A DNA stretch of 64,000 bases from Leucobacter komagatae (GTDB lineage Bacteria; Actinomycetota; Actinomycetes; Actinomycetales; Microbacteriaceae). Positions 63,089 to 64,000 of the stretch are shown here, piece by piece. The position numbers were made by a program, and so were the translations under genes. Below the pieces are notes generated by a model. It searched no databases. It saw nothing but the letters and a program-made list of their open reading frames with translations, and had not been told where the DNA came from. How positions within the stretch are numbered: position 1 is the first letter of the stretch; each line of letters starts with the position of its first letter. The stretch is from contig NZ_JXSQ01000008.1 in assembly GCF_000834055.1 (NCBI RefSeq), positions 61,692 to 125,691 of the forward strand. Reading direction: 5' to 3'.

Positions 63089-64000
63089 ATGACGCACGCA
63101 CAGCCAGCATGGATCCACACCACCGACTACCACACGGCCGGTGAGCCGTTCCGTATCGTGCACGAGGGGGTTCCTGAGCTCCCCGGATCCACCGTCGGCG
63201 AGCGCCGCGTCGCCGCGATCGCGAACGCGGGGGGCGCCGATGAGCTGCGGCAGCTGCTCTGCAACGAGCCGCGCGGCCACGCCGACATGTACGGCGGGTT
63301 CATCACCCCGCCCGACGACGAGGGCGCGGCCTTCGGGGTGCTCTTCTGGCACAAAGACGGCTTTTCGACCGCCTGCGGGCACGGCACCATCGCGCTCGGC
63401 GTGTGGGCGACCGACACAGGGCTCGTCGAGAGCAACCCGAACGGCGTCACCGAGGTGACGATCGACGTGCCGTCGGGCCGCGTCGCCGCGCTCGTCGAGC
63501 GTTCGGGTGGCAAGCTCGTCGGCGCGACGTTCCGCAACGTTTCCTCGCACGCCATCGCCCGCGGCGTCACCGTGCAGACGTCCCGCGGCGACGTCGTTGT
63601 CGACCTCAGCTACTCGGGGGCGATCTACGCCTCGGTGCGCGCGGCACACCTCGGCCTGGCCGTCGAGCCGGAGCAGTACACCGACCTCATTGCGCTCGGC
63701 CGCGAGATCAAGTGGGCGCTCAACGAGTCGCCCGAGGCGCAGTTCGCCGACGACCCGCGGCTCTCGGGCGTGTACGGCACGATTCTCTGGGACGATCTCG
63801 GCAGGCACGACGGCGGCCCGGCGCAGCGCAACATCACCGTGTTCGCCGACGGCGAGGTGGATCGCTCCCCCTGCGGCTCGGGCACCGGCGCCCGCGTCGC
63901 GCTGCTCGCCGATAGCGGCGACCTCGGCTCCACCGAGACGCTCGAGCACCGATCGATCGTCGACACCGAGTTCGCCGCGCGCTGGGAGCCGGGCGCGCGC
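63089..64000 (+). CDS. Proline racemase/4-hydroxyproline 2-epimerase family protein (3' end cut)
   Basis: 304 residues are visible and the frame is open to the window edge, close to the usual length of about 330. Both catalytic cysteines are present, Cys96 in STACGHGTIALG and Cys262 in DRSPCGSGTGA. Trans-3-hydroxyproline dehydratases usually have Thr in place of the second. This favours a racemase or 4-hydroxyproline epimerase. It follows putA and putP, fitting a locus for use of proline and hydroxyproline. The ATG at 63089 has a weak GAAAG upstream. Racemase and epimerase cannot be told apart by eye. Confidence 0.9.
   Translation, partial: MTHAQPAWIHTTDYHTAGEPFRIVHEGVPELPGSTVGERRVAAIANAGGADELRQLLCNEPRGHADMYGGFITPPDDEGAAFGVLFWHKDGFSTACGHGTIALGVWATDTGLVESNPNGVTEVTIDVPSGRVAALVERSGGKLVGATFRNVSSHAIARGVTVQTSRGDVVVDLSYSGAIYASVRAAHLGLAVEPEQYTDLIALGREIKWALNESPEAQFADDPRLSGVYGTILWDDLGRHDGGPAQRNITVFADGEVDRSPCGSGTGARVALLADSGDLGSTETLEHRSIVDTEFAARWEPGAR

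Overview
The window is high-GC DNA from an actinobacterium, most likely of the family Microbacteriaceae and possibly Leucobacter-like. This rests on gene content and signals, not on a phylogenetic marker: an HspR/HAIR-controlled dnaK operon, a PGPGW-type small membrane protein, several apparently leaderless starts, G/C-rich third codon positions and many ATGA start/stop overlaps. No rRNA, prophage, insertion sequence or CRISPR array was seen. The only RNA gene found is a tRNA-Gly(CCC).

Layout. 1-5990: a fragment of a gene, a histidine phosphatase, then the leftward chaperone operon dnaK-grpE-dnaJ-hspR and an rRNA-type methyltransferase. Two HAIR operators flank the dnaK promoter. 6263-12155: Na+/H+ antiporter, two convergent MFS transporters and a PIF1-like helicase. 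12218-23138: a divergent cluster of peptide-type ABC importer genes, a two-domain CMD/alkylhydroperoxidase protein, a VOC protein, an FAD/NAD(P)-binding protein and an SDR. A 15-bp minisatellite (14288-14782) sits inside the importer operon. It lies within an open frame that starts just after the ATPase gene and ends in an ATGA overlap with the next gene. 23270-27981: glutathione peroxidase and the Hen1-Pnkp RNA-repair pair. 28082-34964: a GntR-ABC operon, a second ABC exporter operon and a NarL-type two-component system, with a (CAA)n microsatellite between the ABC operons.

34987-45071: DUF2470-heme oxygenase fusion, a lipoprotein resembling a catalytically dead beta-lactamase, tRNA-Gly, an alkyltransferase, a TrmH methyltransferase, a MalY/PatB-type lyase with its YheO-like regulator, a divergent APC permease with an apparent 5' frameshift, a leaderless Met/Cys-rich 34-residue peptide upstream of an orphan winged-helix protein, a Pro/Gly/Gln-rich DUF4870 protein and a PGPGW protein. 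45182-47508: MFS exporter plus MarR regulator with two identical-spacing operators on the promoter. 47579-55961: a sugar locus (PfkB kinase, LacI repressor, CUT2 ABC importer, mannose-6-phosphate isomerase-like protein, GntR) with matching LacI-type palindromes before lacI and before the transporter. 56037-64000: an endonuclease/exonuclease/phosphatase protein and a proline-use locus (LysR, PutA, PutP and a proline racemase-family gene running off the end).

The best candidates for something undescribed are the 12-23 kb importer/oxidoreductase cluster with its embedded elastin-like pentapeptide frame, and the leaderless Met/Cys-rich small peptide at 42688-42792. All family assignments come from reading motifs by eye. 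No database search was run.
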